NCBI GenBank assembly: GCA_958296245.1
Contig: OY282458.1
Span: forward strand, 1,850,197-1,914,196
Source of the DNA: an uncultured Dehalococcoidia bacterium
GTDB lineage: Bacteria > Chloroflexota > Dehalococcoidia > Lucifugimonadales > G958296245
DNA length: 64,000 nt
Reading direction: 5' to 3'
The position numbers were made by a program, and so were the translations under genes. A model generated the notes under the pieces. That model was not told the DNA's origin, did no database searches, and was given only the letters and a program-made list of their open reading frames with translations. Positions 24,578 through 31,775 of this stretch are shown piece by piece (position 1 is the stretch's first letter; every line of letters begins with the position of its first letter).

Positions 24578-25504
24578 TTACGGCACGGGCCACCCGGCGC
24601 TGCGCAGCGCCGCCTTGAGCTCCGCCATCTCATCACTGTTCATAGCCCCGGACGGCGGCCTGGACGCCCCGCACGGCCGGCCCATCGCGGCCATCATCCC
24701 CTTCTTCACCACACCCTGCCCGCCTGTCCGCTCGCCGACCTTCCGGAATATCTCGTCCAGTGGACCATTCGCCGAGTCCAGCAGCTCTTGCGCCTCCTCC
24801 CACCGTTCGGCCTCCAGCAGGTCCAGCACCTTGAGGTCGTGCGGAGGGTGAATGTCCACGGTGTGGTTGATATAACCGTGGCCGCCGAGCTTGTAGCACC
24901 TTACCGCGTTGCCTCCATTGTCGATGATGTTGAACCTGTCCTTTAACTCGAAGATGTCCTCGTAGTCTCCTACGACAGGATTCCACTTGACTCCGACCAC
25001 GCGCTCGAAGTCGGTCATGCGGCGGTAGGTCTCCATGTAGATGGGGCAGTTCATCCCACGGGTGACGTAAACGAGAATCCCGATGTCTATGGCGTCCGAA
25101 AGGTCGCCGTAGTAGGCGAGGATGTCGTCCTGCGTGGGAAGGTTGAAGATCGGCGGGCTTACCTGGAGCCCATGCGCCCCGAGGTCCTGGGCCCGCTTGG
25201 CGTCCTCGATAGTGCGCTTGGTGTCCTTGTAGTGCAGCCCGCACACGATGGCCGCCTTGCCGTGGGCCGCCTGGACCACGGTGCGGAGCAGCATGGGCCA
25301 CTCGTCGTCCTTCAGCATCGGCCCTTCGCCCATTGCGGCGGCGACTTTGATGACCGACCTGCCCTTGACCAACCCGCTCTCGACCCACCACTCGGTCAGC
25401 TCGGCCATCAGCCCGTAGTCCACCTCGAAGTCGTCGTCGAACGGCGTCGGCACCGTGGCGATCGGCCCGACGAGTAGCCCTCTATTCTCTTCACGATCCA
25501 TCAT
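24578..25504 (-). CDS. DapA/NAL-family aldolase
   Basis: Members of this family are class I aldolases or lyases acting on pyruvate or related oxo acids. The 308-aa barrel has ATVPTPFDDDFEVD at the N-terminus, the Tyr of ILVYVTRG and the Schiff-base Lys in VGVKWNPVVGDY. The usual G-T-T-G-E loop is replaced by VAAAMGEGPML, so it is not a standard dihydrodipicolinate synthase. Its setting between an M19-like hydrolase and a P-loop protein points to catabolism. The C-terminal ERTGGQGVVKKGMMAAMGRPCG matches the specificity tail seen in catabolic DapA-like enzymes. Confidence 0.88.
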   Translation of the reverse strand: MMDREENRGLLVGPIATVPTPFDDDFEVDYGLMAELTEWWVESGLVKGRSVIKVAAAMGEGPMLKDDEWPMLLRTVVQAAHGKAAIVCGLHYKDTKRTIEDAKRAQDLGAHGLQVSPPIFNLPTQDDILAYYGDLSDAIDIGILVYVTRGMNCPIYMETYRRMTDFERVVGVKWNPVVGDYEDIFELKDRFNIIDNGGNAVRCYKLGGHGYINHTVDIHPPHDLKVLDLLEAERWEEAQELLDSANGPLDEIFRKVGERTGGQGVVKKGMMAAMGRPCGASRPPSGAMNSDEMAELKAALRSAGWPVP

Positions 25505-25534
25505 CGACCTCCATCAGACATTCTGACGGCTGCG

Positions 25535-25590
25535 GAAGCGCTCCCCGGTTTCCCCAGCCATTTCTTTCCGGGGGATGATTACGCCCCGAC
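25535..25590 (-). repeat. Dispersed repeat family 2, fragment
   Basis: GGCTGCGGAAGCGCTCCC, a pyrimidine block, GGGGGATGATTA and GACGTCCCTCAGAC resemble the fuller copy at 26475-26625. No gene lies in 25505-25675. Confidence 0.4.
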
Positions 25591-25675
25591 GTCCCTCAGA
25601 CCTGTTGCCGGAGCGCGCGCAACCTCGCCGCGCACCCCAAGATCATCAGCCTTCTGGGAGCGCAGCTTCTCGCTC

Positions 25676-26443
25676 TTATACCACCCACTGCCCGCGCCGC
25701 TTCGCGCCGTGTACCAGCATTCTAACGCGGTCCGCCTCGCTGATGTACGGCTCGTACTTCACGACGAACTCACGCAACGACTCCTCGACGTCCTTCGTCC
25801 CGGTGTCCACGGTAATCTTGTTCTGGAACCGCGACAACTCGTACTCCTCCTCGAACCGCTTCACGACCATCTCGACGTCCTTGTCCTGCACTACGGCGTT
25901 CGGGTGCGGGTTCTCTCGCATCCGACGCCGTATCACGTCGGGGGACGCCTGACACAATACGAGGACCGTGTCCGGGGCGCGCTCGACCATGGTCTCCTCG
26001 ACGTGCCGGGCGAACTGCTTCCTGTCGGCGTACTCTCCGTCCCCGCCATAGCCGTAGTAGATCCCTGCGTAGACCGCTTCGTCGATGTGCATCCCCACCA
26101 CGTTGTGGTGGTCATAGGAGTAGAAGCTCGTCGACACGTGATACTCCATGTGATAGCGCTGGAAAGCCTCCTTCTGCTTGGGGGTGAGCGCCAAGAACAG
26201 GCTCTGCTCCTCCTCGGTGAACCCCACCATGGTCGGGTCTTCTCCCCTACCCTCCGACCATGCCACGAAGGCCGCGTTGCTCTCCTCCTGCGTTTCGGCG
26301 GGCGGATGGCTCACGTGCGGGATCTTCCAGTGGTCATGGAATCCAAACCCGTCGCCCCCGAAGGCTTCCTTGGTCCACTTAGTGATGGCCCAAGCCAAAG
26401 TGCTGGTTCCCGAATACTCACAGCCGATTAGTACGAGGTGCAT
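25676..26443 (-). CDS. P-loop nucleotide-kinase-like protein with non-canonical Walker A
   Basis: The 255-aa sequence opens MHLVLIGCEYSGTSTLAWAI, the beta1/P-loop of a nucleotide-kinase fold. The invariant Lys of GxxxxGK(S/T) is Thr here (G-C-E-Y-S-G-T-S-T). A later strand TVLVLCQASPDVIRRRMRENPHPNA resembles the LID/R-x-x-x-R region of adenylate- or thymidylate-like kinases. The protein also has a Tyr/His-rich middle (YHMEYHVSTSFYSYDHHN). No signal peptide. A family name is not recognised. It lies between the FAD oxidoreductase and DapA-like genes, all on minus, with gaps over 150 bp. It could be a nucleoside or sulfate-type kinase or a non-catalytic nucleotide binder. Confidence 0.6.
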   Translation of the reverse strand: MHLVLIGCEYSGTSTLAWAITKWTKEAFGGDGFGFHDHWKIPHVSHPPAETQEESNAAFVAWSEGRGEDPTMVGFTEEEQSLFLALTPKQKEAFQRYHMEYHVSTSFYSYDHHNVVGMHIDEAVYAGIYYGYGGDGEYADRKQFARHVEETMVERAPDTVLVLCQASPDVIRRRMRENPHPNAVVQDKDVEMVVKRFEEEYELSRFQNKITVDTGTKDVEESLREFVVKYEPYISEADRVRMLVHGAKRRGQWVV

Positions 26444-26474
26444 GACTTCTCCTCCTTCGCGGATCAGTTGCCCT

Positions 26475-26625
26475 ACCGGGCTGCGGAAACGCTTCCGGCT
26501 TCCTTGCAGCCCCCCTTCCTGGGCCAGGAAGGGGAATGATTATATCTGAGGGACGCCCCCCAGACTCTCGGCGAAAGGGGTCTGCCCCCTCTGCACCGCC
26601 CGTATTCCCGCAACCCGCTGGTTCA
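26475..26625 (-). repeat. Dispersed repeat family 2, near-complete copy
   Basis: This contains GGCTGCGGAAACGCTTCC, CCAGGAAGGGGAATGATTA, ATATCTGAGGGACGCCCC, CAGACTCTCGGC and CCCCTCTGCACC. The reverse complement of 51050-51180 has the same blocks in the same order. It fills most of the gap before the FAD oxidoreductase. No terminal repeats or target duplications were found. Confidence 0.55.
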
Positions 26626-26672
26626 GATGGCGGGCATTGTATATGAGTTCCGCCCCGCGTGGGCAGGCCGGA

Positions 26673-28139
26673 CTACTGCGCTACGCCGCCCGCCGCAGCG
26701 TTTGCGCCCGCGATGCGCCCCGTAGCAAAGGTCCACGCCAGCGCGTGGCCGTGACCTGCGATCAAGACGTTCGAAGATCCGGTCATCCCGGCCGCGTACA
26801 GGCACGGGATTGGGCGCCCTTCCCCGTTCAAGACACGCATCTCCCTATCGACCCTGAGGCCCCCGCTGGAGCCCAGCACCGCCTTGATAGGCCCCAGGGC
26901 ATGGAAAGGCGGCGCAAAGGGGCCAATGCCGTCAAGGTCGCGTCCGAAGGGGTCAGGAGCGCGCCCGGCCGCCGCCTCGTTCAGGCGGTCAAGCGTGCGC
27001 CGTACCGCCGACGCAGGGGCCCGGATGAACTCCGCCAACTGCGCGGCGTTAGCCGCCTCGACGAAATACCCGGTGCGCTGGCGGTAATCCTCCAAGTAAG
27101 CGTAGCCGATCTCCGGGAACGTGGAGAGGAACATCTTGCCTTGGCGATACCAACCGTCGCGCGGCGGCGGGACGTCCGAGTCCGCTGTCGCGACGCGGGC
27201 GGCCAAGTGCGAGTCGAACACCACGAAGCCCACCCTGCCCGGTTGCCGACTGGTGGCCAATTCGGCGCCCTCCAATTCGTTCACGTACCGGTGTCCATCG
27301 CGGTTGATCAGTATGGCGCCCGCTGCGAATATCCCCGCGGGAGGGTGTATATACGGCTTGGCGACTGTTCTGAAGTGCGGAGGCGCGCCGGCGTGCATTC
27401 CGGCTGTCGCTGCGCCCAAGGCGGAGGCCAGGGTCACGCCATCGCCCGTTGCGCCGTCGAACAGCGGCTCTACGTCGTCGTACTCCAAGGGCCTGCCGTG
27501 GGCCCGCGACATCTGCCCATTCGCGCTGAAGTAGCCTGTGGCCAGCACCACGCCCCCGCCGACCTCGACGTCCCGGCGGCCTGCGCCGGTCACGTCCGCA
27601 AGCGCAGCCCCGGACACCGCGCCATCGGCATCCGCCGCAAGACTCGCCGCCGCAACCCCGGTCCGCGTCGAGACCCCTGCCGCTGCGGCGGCCCTCTGCA
27701 GAGCGCGCGTGTACGCCGTGGCGTCCGGGACCGCGTTGTGCATGCGGTAGACGGTGTGAGGCGGTTCGGGCTGCGGCCCCGTGAACTCTACTCCAAGCTC
27801 GATCATCCGCTCCACGACCGACGGAGCGAGATCCACCAGCATACGGGTCAGCTCGAGGTCATACTCTTCGACGCTGCGGCCCGGCTCGACGAACCCGAGG
27901 TAGTCCCTGAAGTGGGCTTCGGCGGAGTCCTCGATGCCGGCCGCCTCTTGCAAGGCCGTGCCCGCCGCCGTCAGGGCGCCGACCGCCATCGCCGTGGAGC
28001 CGCCGATTTCCGGCCGGCCCTCCACTAGCAAGACGCTCGCGCCCCTTTCAGCCGCCTCCACGGCGGCCATCAACCCCGCGCCGCCGCCCCCAACCACAAG
28101 GACGTCGTACCCGCCGTCCAACTCACTCAGCCCGGACAT
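26673..28139 (-). CDS. FAD-dependent oxidoreductase (fumarate-reductase flavoprotein/KstD-like)
   Basis: This is a 488-aa cytoplasmic flavoprotein. The N-terminal dinucleotide site is YDVLVVGGGGAGLMAAVEAAERGASVLLVE, followed by IGGSTAMAVGAL, the FAD/substrate loop of the fumarate reductase/3-ketosteroid dehydrogenase group. GGGVVLATGYFSANGQM is the second FAD motif, and ...IPCLYAAGMTGSSNVLIAGHGHALAWTFATGRIAG is the C-terminal FAD closing motif. It has no Fe-S or heme partner nearby, so the electron acceptor is unknown. It is divergently arranged with the threonine-synthase-like gene. A substrate cannot be deduced. Confidence 0.9.
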   Translation of the reverse strand: MSGLSELDGGYDVLVVGGGGAGLMAAVEAAERGASVLLVEGRPEIGGSTAMAVGALTAAGTALQEAAGIEDSAEAHFRDYLGFVEPGRSVEEYDLELTRMLVDLAPSVVERMIELGVEFTGPQPEPPHTVYRMHNAVPDATAYTRALQRAAAAAGVSTRTGVAAASLAADADGAVSGAALADVTGAGRRDVEVGGGVVLATGYFSANGQMSRAHGRPLEYDDVEPLFDGATGDGVTLASALGAATAGMHAGAPPHFRTVAKPYIHPPAGIFAAGAILINRDGHRYVNELEGAELATSRQPGRVGFVVFDSHLAARVATADSDVPPPRDGWYRQGKMFLSTFPEIGYAYLEDYRQRTGYFVEAANAAQLAEFIRAPASAVRRTLDRLNEAAAGRAPDPFGRDLDGIGPFAPPFHALGPIKAVLGSSGGLRVDREMRVLNGEGRPIPCLYAAGMTGSSNVLIAGHGHALAWTFATGRIAGANAAAGGVAQ

Positions 28140-28221
28140 CTACCCTCCAAGGCTGCTACGTGCCCGGCCCATGCTACCACAGCGGCCCACCCCGCAAGCA
28201 TCCGAGGACACGCGCTCAGGG

Positions 28222-28230
28222 TGTTATAAT
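28222..28230 (+). promoter_or_regulatory. Extended -10 promoter
   Basis: TGTTATAAT is an exact extended -10 (TG-n-TATAAT), 55 bp before the TTG start at 28285. No -35 match is seen, which extended -10 promoters tolerate. It lies in the divergent gap 28140-28284. Confidence 0.6.
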
Positions 28231-28284
28231 CCGCTGGGCGTCGACACCGTACACCGTCGGGCGTAGAGCAAACTGAGGGAAGCT

Positions 28285-29394
28285 TTGTCCCACTTCGTCC
28301 TGACCTGCACCGGCTGCGACGCCGAGCACACGGTTACTATGCGCGTCCTGGAGTGCTCGGCGTGCGGATGCCCTTTGCGGATCGACTACCGAGGCGCGGG
28401 ACCCGCAGGCGCGCCCATGCAAGTTCCTCTGCGCAGGCCGGCGGCGGCCCTGACCCTGGGTGAAGGGAATACCCCCAGCATCGCAATGCCGGCGGCCGGC
28501 ATTGCTGCCGGGGTGGAGCAGCTTTACGGCAAGCTGGAATTCTCCAACCCCACCGGGTCGTTCAAGGACCGCGGCTCCGCAATGATGATGTCTGCCTTGG
28601 TCGAGCACGGCGTCGGGGAGGTGGTCGAGGACTCATCGGGCAACGCGGGCGCCTCCGTGTCGGCGTACGCCGCCCGCGCCGGCATCTCGGCCCACGTCTT
28701 CGCGCCGGACTCCACGCCCAAGGCCAAGCTGCGCCAGATCTCGGTTTACGGCGCAACGCTCCACACGATCGAAGGCCCGCGTGAGGAGGCGGCCGCCGCT
28801 GCCATTCGCTTCGCCGAGAGCCGCAACGTCGTCTACGCCTCGCACGCGCTGAGCCCTTTCTTCTTAGAGGGCATGAAGAGCTTTGCCTACGAGGTATCCG
28901 AGCAGTTCCCGGGCCGAATGCCCGACCACGTGGTATTCCCCGTCGGCAACGGGTCGCTGCTCATCGGGGCCTACATGGGATTCGAGGCGTTGGCCGAGCG
29001 GGGCAGACTGTCCCGGACGCCGGCGCTCCATGCGGTCCAGGCCGAGGCCGCGGCGCCCGTGGCGGCGGCCTTCTACGATCAGCCGTGGATCAAGGCCGAG
29101 GGCGCCCGGACCGTCGCCGGGGGCATCTCGGTCGCAGAGCCGCCGCAGCTGCACCGGATGGTGCAGGCGCTCCGCGCAACCGGCGGCAGCGCCGCCACTG
29201 TCGGTGACGATGACATTCTGAGGTGGCAGAGGCTCCTCGCTGAAAGAGAGGGCATCTTCGCGGAGTCCTCAGCAGCAGCCGCCTTCGCGGGCCTGGAAGC
29301 ACTCGCGACGAGGGGAATTATAAGCCCCGGCGACGCGGTGCTCGCGCCGGTAACCGGCTTCGGCCTCAAGGAGAGCCCGGCAGCCCAAGGCTGA
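28285..29394 (+). CDS. Threonine-synthase-like PLP-dependent enzyme with N-terminal zinc ribbon
   Basis: This is a 369-aa fold-type II PLP enzyme. Residues 1-40 hold two Cys pairs, CTGC and CSAC-GC, a likely zinc ribbon found on archaeal-type threonine synthases. The PLP lysine is in LEFSNPTGSFKDRGSAMMM, the Asn loop in EDSSGNAGASVSAYAARAG and the phosphate-binding strand in VVFPVGNGSLLIGAY. It could make threonine from O-phosphohomoserine or act as another ammonia-lyase or synthase of the family. No homoserine pathway gene is adjacent. The TTG start has GAGGGA 5 nt upstream. Confidence 0.85.
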   Translation: MSHFVLTCTGCDAEHTVTMRVLECSACGCPLRIDYRGAGPAGAPMQVPLRRPAAALTLGEGNTPSIAMPAAGIAAGVEQLYGKLEFSNPTGSFKDRGSAMMMSALVEHGVGEVVEDSSGNAGASVSAYAARAGISAHVFAPDSTPKAKLRQISVYGATLHTIEGPREEAAAAAIRFAESRNVVYASHALSPFFLEGMKSFAYEVSEQFPGRMPDHVVFPVGNGSLLIGAYMGFEALAERGRLSRTPALHAVQAEAAAPVAAAFYDQPWIKAEGARTVAGGISVAEPPQLHRMVQALRATGGSAATVGDDDILRWQRLLAEREGIFAESSAAAAFAGLEALATRGIISPGDAVLAPVTGFGLKESPAAQG

Positions 29395-29531
29395 GCCCAT
29401 GCTCAGGTACGGGGGCAGACACCTTGAGCGTTCATGACGACGTTGTAAGCGAGCCAAAGGCAAAGCGGCATCGCCACGACAACCGGCAGCAAGCCGACGC
29501 CCCTGCCCCCGCACATCGTTCTTAAAGGACG

Positions 29532-29960
29532 CTATAGATTCTCCACAAGCTCTACCCAGTTGCCCTCGGGGTCTTGTAGGTAGCACCGCCACTGGCCCGG
29601 GGCGACCTCCTGCGGAGGGTTCAGCTCCTTTGCGCCGCGCGAGATGAGGAGGTCGAACGTACCCCGTATGTCCTCGCACGTGAAGGCCACGTGGCTGGCC
29701 CCGAGGACGTTGCGCTCCTCCGTCGGGCGCTCGGAGGGCGCGGGGTTGATGTACTGGATCAGCTCCAGCGTAGGGCCGTCTCCCGGGGTCATGTGAGCGC
29801 CCTTGAAGTGTATGTCATCGTACCCGAGCAGCTTGGACGGCGCCTCCCCCGTCCTCTCCATCGTGGTCTTGACCTCCAAGCTGATGACGTCTTGATAGAA
29901 CGCAATCGCCTTCTCCAAGTCTTGGACTATAAGGCCCGCGTGGTTGATTCCGGTGATCAT
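29532..29960 (-). CDS. VOC-superfamily (glyoxalase/dioxygenase fold) protein
   Basis: This 142-aa protein has two beta-alpha-beta-beta-beta modules: MITGINHAGLIVQDLEKAIAFYQDVISLEV at the start and LGASHVAFTCEDI in the second half, ending WRCYLQDPEGNWVELVENL. Metal ligand candidates are His7 (INHAGL), Glu in LELIQY, His in SHVAFT and the terminal Glu of WVELVE, the usual H-E-H-E set of metal-dependent members. The substrate may be a methylglyoxal adduct, epimerase intermediate or catechol; the context does not decide. It is downstream of rpiB on the same strand. Confidence 0.88.
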   Translation of the reverse strand: MITGINHAGLIVQDLEKAIAFYQDVISLEVKTTMERTGEAPSKLLGYDDIHFKGAHMTPGDGPTLELIQYINPAPSERPTEERNVLGASHVAFTCEDIRGTFDLLISRGAKELNPPQEVAPGQWRCYLQDPEGNWVELVENL

Positions 29961-29994
29961 CGCTTCCTCTCCTTCTGAGCCTCTTCCCGGTCGG

Positions 29995-30100
29995 AAAAGA
30001 GGCGTATTTCATATCTGAGGGACACCCCTTCGACAGGCTCAGGGCAGGCTCTCAGACTCTCGTAAGGGGGCTCCGCCCCGAAGACCCCCGTTTTCCCAGC
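29995..30100 (-). repeat. Dispersed repeat family 2, copy reaching into rpiB
   Basis: ATATCTGAGGGACACCCC, CAGGCTCAGGGCAGG, CAGACTCTCGTAAGG and GGGCTCCGCCCC are shared with the copies at 26475 and 51050. The right side overlaps the last 20 or so codons of rpiB, which therefore read repeat DNA. Confidence 0.55.
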
Positions 30101-30539
30101 CGGCCTCGAGCGCCAGCACCTTGTTCAGTCTACGCCTATGGCGGGGCTCGTCGGTGAACTTGGCCTCCATGAAGGCGGCGACGACCTCCTTGGCGAGCTC
30201 TTCGCCGACGATGCGGGAGCCGAGACACAGCACGTTCATATCGTCGTGCTCCACGCCCTGGCGCGCCGAGTAGGTGTCGTGGCAGACGCTGGCGCGGACG
30301 CCTTTGATCTTGTTGGCGGTCACGCACGCCCCCACGCCGCTGCCGCAGACGATGACGCCGCGCTCGGCAGCGGCGGCGACCCGCTGCGCCACCGCGCCGG
30401 CGTAGTCCGGGTAATCGTCGTGTGCGTCGTAGGTGCGGGCTCCCACGTCGTCCACGCGGTGGCCGAGCTCCCGGAGCAGGGCCGTCAGCACCGACTTGAG
30501 CTCGAGCCCATTGTGATCAGCGCCTATAGCGACCTGCAT
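30039..30539 (-). CDS. rpiB: Ribose-5-phosphate isomerase B/LacAB-type sugar isomerase
   Basis: RpiB interconverts ribose 5-phosphate and ribulose 5-phosphate (some members act on allose or galactose phosphates). The start at ATG 30539 begins the family core MQVAIGADHNGLELKSVL; a longer open frame upstream lacks homology. Key features are ADHNG, YPDYAGAVAQRV, the anion loop VCGSGVGACVTANKIKGVRAS with the catalytic Cys of the V-C-G-S-G motif, and ARQGVEHDDMNVLCLGSR. The length is 166 aa against the usual 145-150. The extra C-terminal 15-20 residues (GGLRGGAPLRESESLP) are translated from a dispersed repeat. It is 85 nt downstream of a Gfo/Idh gene, which fits sugar metabolism. Confidence 0.92.
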   Translation of the reverse strand: MQVAIGADHNGLELKSVLTALLRELGHRVDDVGARTYDAHDDYPDYAGAVAQRVAAAAERGVIVCGSGVGACVTANKIKGVRASVCHDTYSARQGVEHDDMNVLCLGSRIVGEELAKEVVAAFMEAKFTDEPRHRRRLNKVLALEAGWENGGLRGGAPLRESESLP

Positions 30540-30624
30540 CCCTCGTACCTCTCCGGCGGCCGCCGGAACCCCGAAGGACCGCCCGAACAGTATCCCATCG
30601 CTGTCGCCATGATAGCAGCCCACT

Positions 30625-31767
30625 CTACCTTGCCAATCGGGCGCCGTAGGGATTTCCTCGGTTCTCCAGCGGGAACGCAACCCTGGCGCCAATCCTTTGG
30701 GATTCATGCACCGCCATGATCATCTCCAGAGCGGCGCGGCCATCCTCATCGCTGGAGAACGATTCGACGCCGCGGTCCTCTATGACGGCCCGGGCAAGCT
30801 CATCCGCGATCAAGTGGTTACTGAGGAGCATCGCCTCGTCGTAGGTCCTGATCCTCCCGTCGGGATGCTTCTCCCAGTCGTCCAGCAGCACGCGCTCCCA
30901 CTTCCCGGCCCTCTCGTCGGGTATCCACTGGCCGTACGGGTAGCGGTACATCTCGCCCCTGGGAGAGTTCCGCAGCGAGATGATCCCGCCCGTGCCGTAT
31001 ATTTCAAATCCGAACCACCGACGGGTGCGGTTTGCCGACGTGTCAGTGGGGTGGGACTCGAAGTGGCCCGTGATTCCGTTGTCGAACGCGAAATAGGCAG
31101 CCACGCCGTTACCGGCGATCAGCCCGATCCCCTCGTCGCCGTCGCGGACGTCGCCGGCCTCCACCTCGCGCCCGTCCTGGGTCACGTGCCCGTGGGCCCA
31201 GACCGGGTCGGCCCCCGCGAAGTACCGCATACTGTCCATCATGTGAGTGCCGAGCACCATGAGGTCCTCCGCGCCCGACCGGTGGTCCGCCTTGCCGTGC
31301 GTCCGGATCACCTGTACGTCTCCGATCTCCCCTGTGTCTACCAGCTTCTTCGCGTGCATCTCGTAGGCGTTGGCGCGCCGGTGGGCGACGACCATCCTGA
31401 CGCCGTTGGCGCGGCACGCCTCGACCATCGCGTCGGCGTCGATCAGGGTTGGCGCCATGGGCTTCTCGCACAGAATGCCCCTGGCGCCCGACTCCGCTGA
31501 GGCGACGACCATGTCCCTATGGCAGTCCACCCAACGGGGGCAGACGTTCACCAGATCGAGGTCCTCCGCTTCCAGCATCTCGCGATAGTCGGGGTATAGA
31601 CGCCGCGCCCCGGTCCGCCTACCTGCCGAGACGAGGCCGTCAGCGTCGCCGTCCGCTACGGCCACCACCTCTACGCCGGGCACCCACTGGTAAGCAGTGT
31701 CCAGATGGTGGCCGTAGTCTCCCCCGCCCGTCCTGCCTATAATGCCCGCTCGCAGCTTCGTCTTCAT
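30625..31767 (-). CDS. Gfo/Idh/MocA-family NAD(P)-dependent oxidoreductase
   Basis: This is a 380-aa cytoplasmic dehydrogenase of sugars, inositols or similar polyols. The Rossmann start is LRAGIIGRTGGGDYGHHLDTA, an unusual insertion form of G-x-G-x-x-G. The family's catalytic motif appears as CEKPMAPTLIDAD, with the conserved Lys. The C-terminal alpha/beta domain includes the M-V-L-G-T-H-M-M-D segment (His for substrate). It starts 8 nt after the stop of the CehA/McbA-like gene, so the two form an operon with rpiB downstream. The substrate is unknown. Confidence 0.9.
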   Translation of the reverse strand: MKTKLRAGIIGRTGGGDYGHHLDTAYQWVPGVEVVAVADGDADGLVSAGRRTGARRLYPDYREMLEAEDLDLVNVCPRWVDCHRDMVVASAESGARGILCEKPMAPTLIDADAMVEACRANGVRMVVAHRRANAYEMHAKKLVDTGEIGDVQVIRTHGKADHRSGAEDLMVLGTHMMDSMRYFAGADPVWAHGHVTQDGREVEAGDVRDGDEGIGLIAGNGVAAYFAFDNGITGHFESHPTDTSANRTRRWFGFEIYGTGGIISLRNSPRGEMYRYPYGQWIPDERAGKWERVLLDDWEKHPDGRIRTYDEAMLLSNHLIADELARAVIEDRGVESFSSDEDGRAALEMIMAVHESQRIGARVAFPLENRGNPYGARLAR

Positions 31768-31775
31768 GGACCCGC

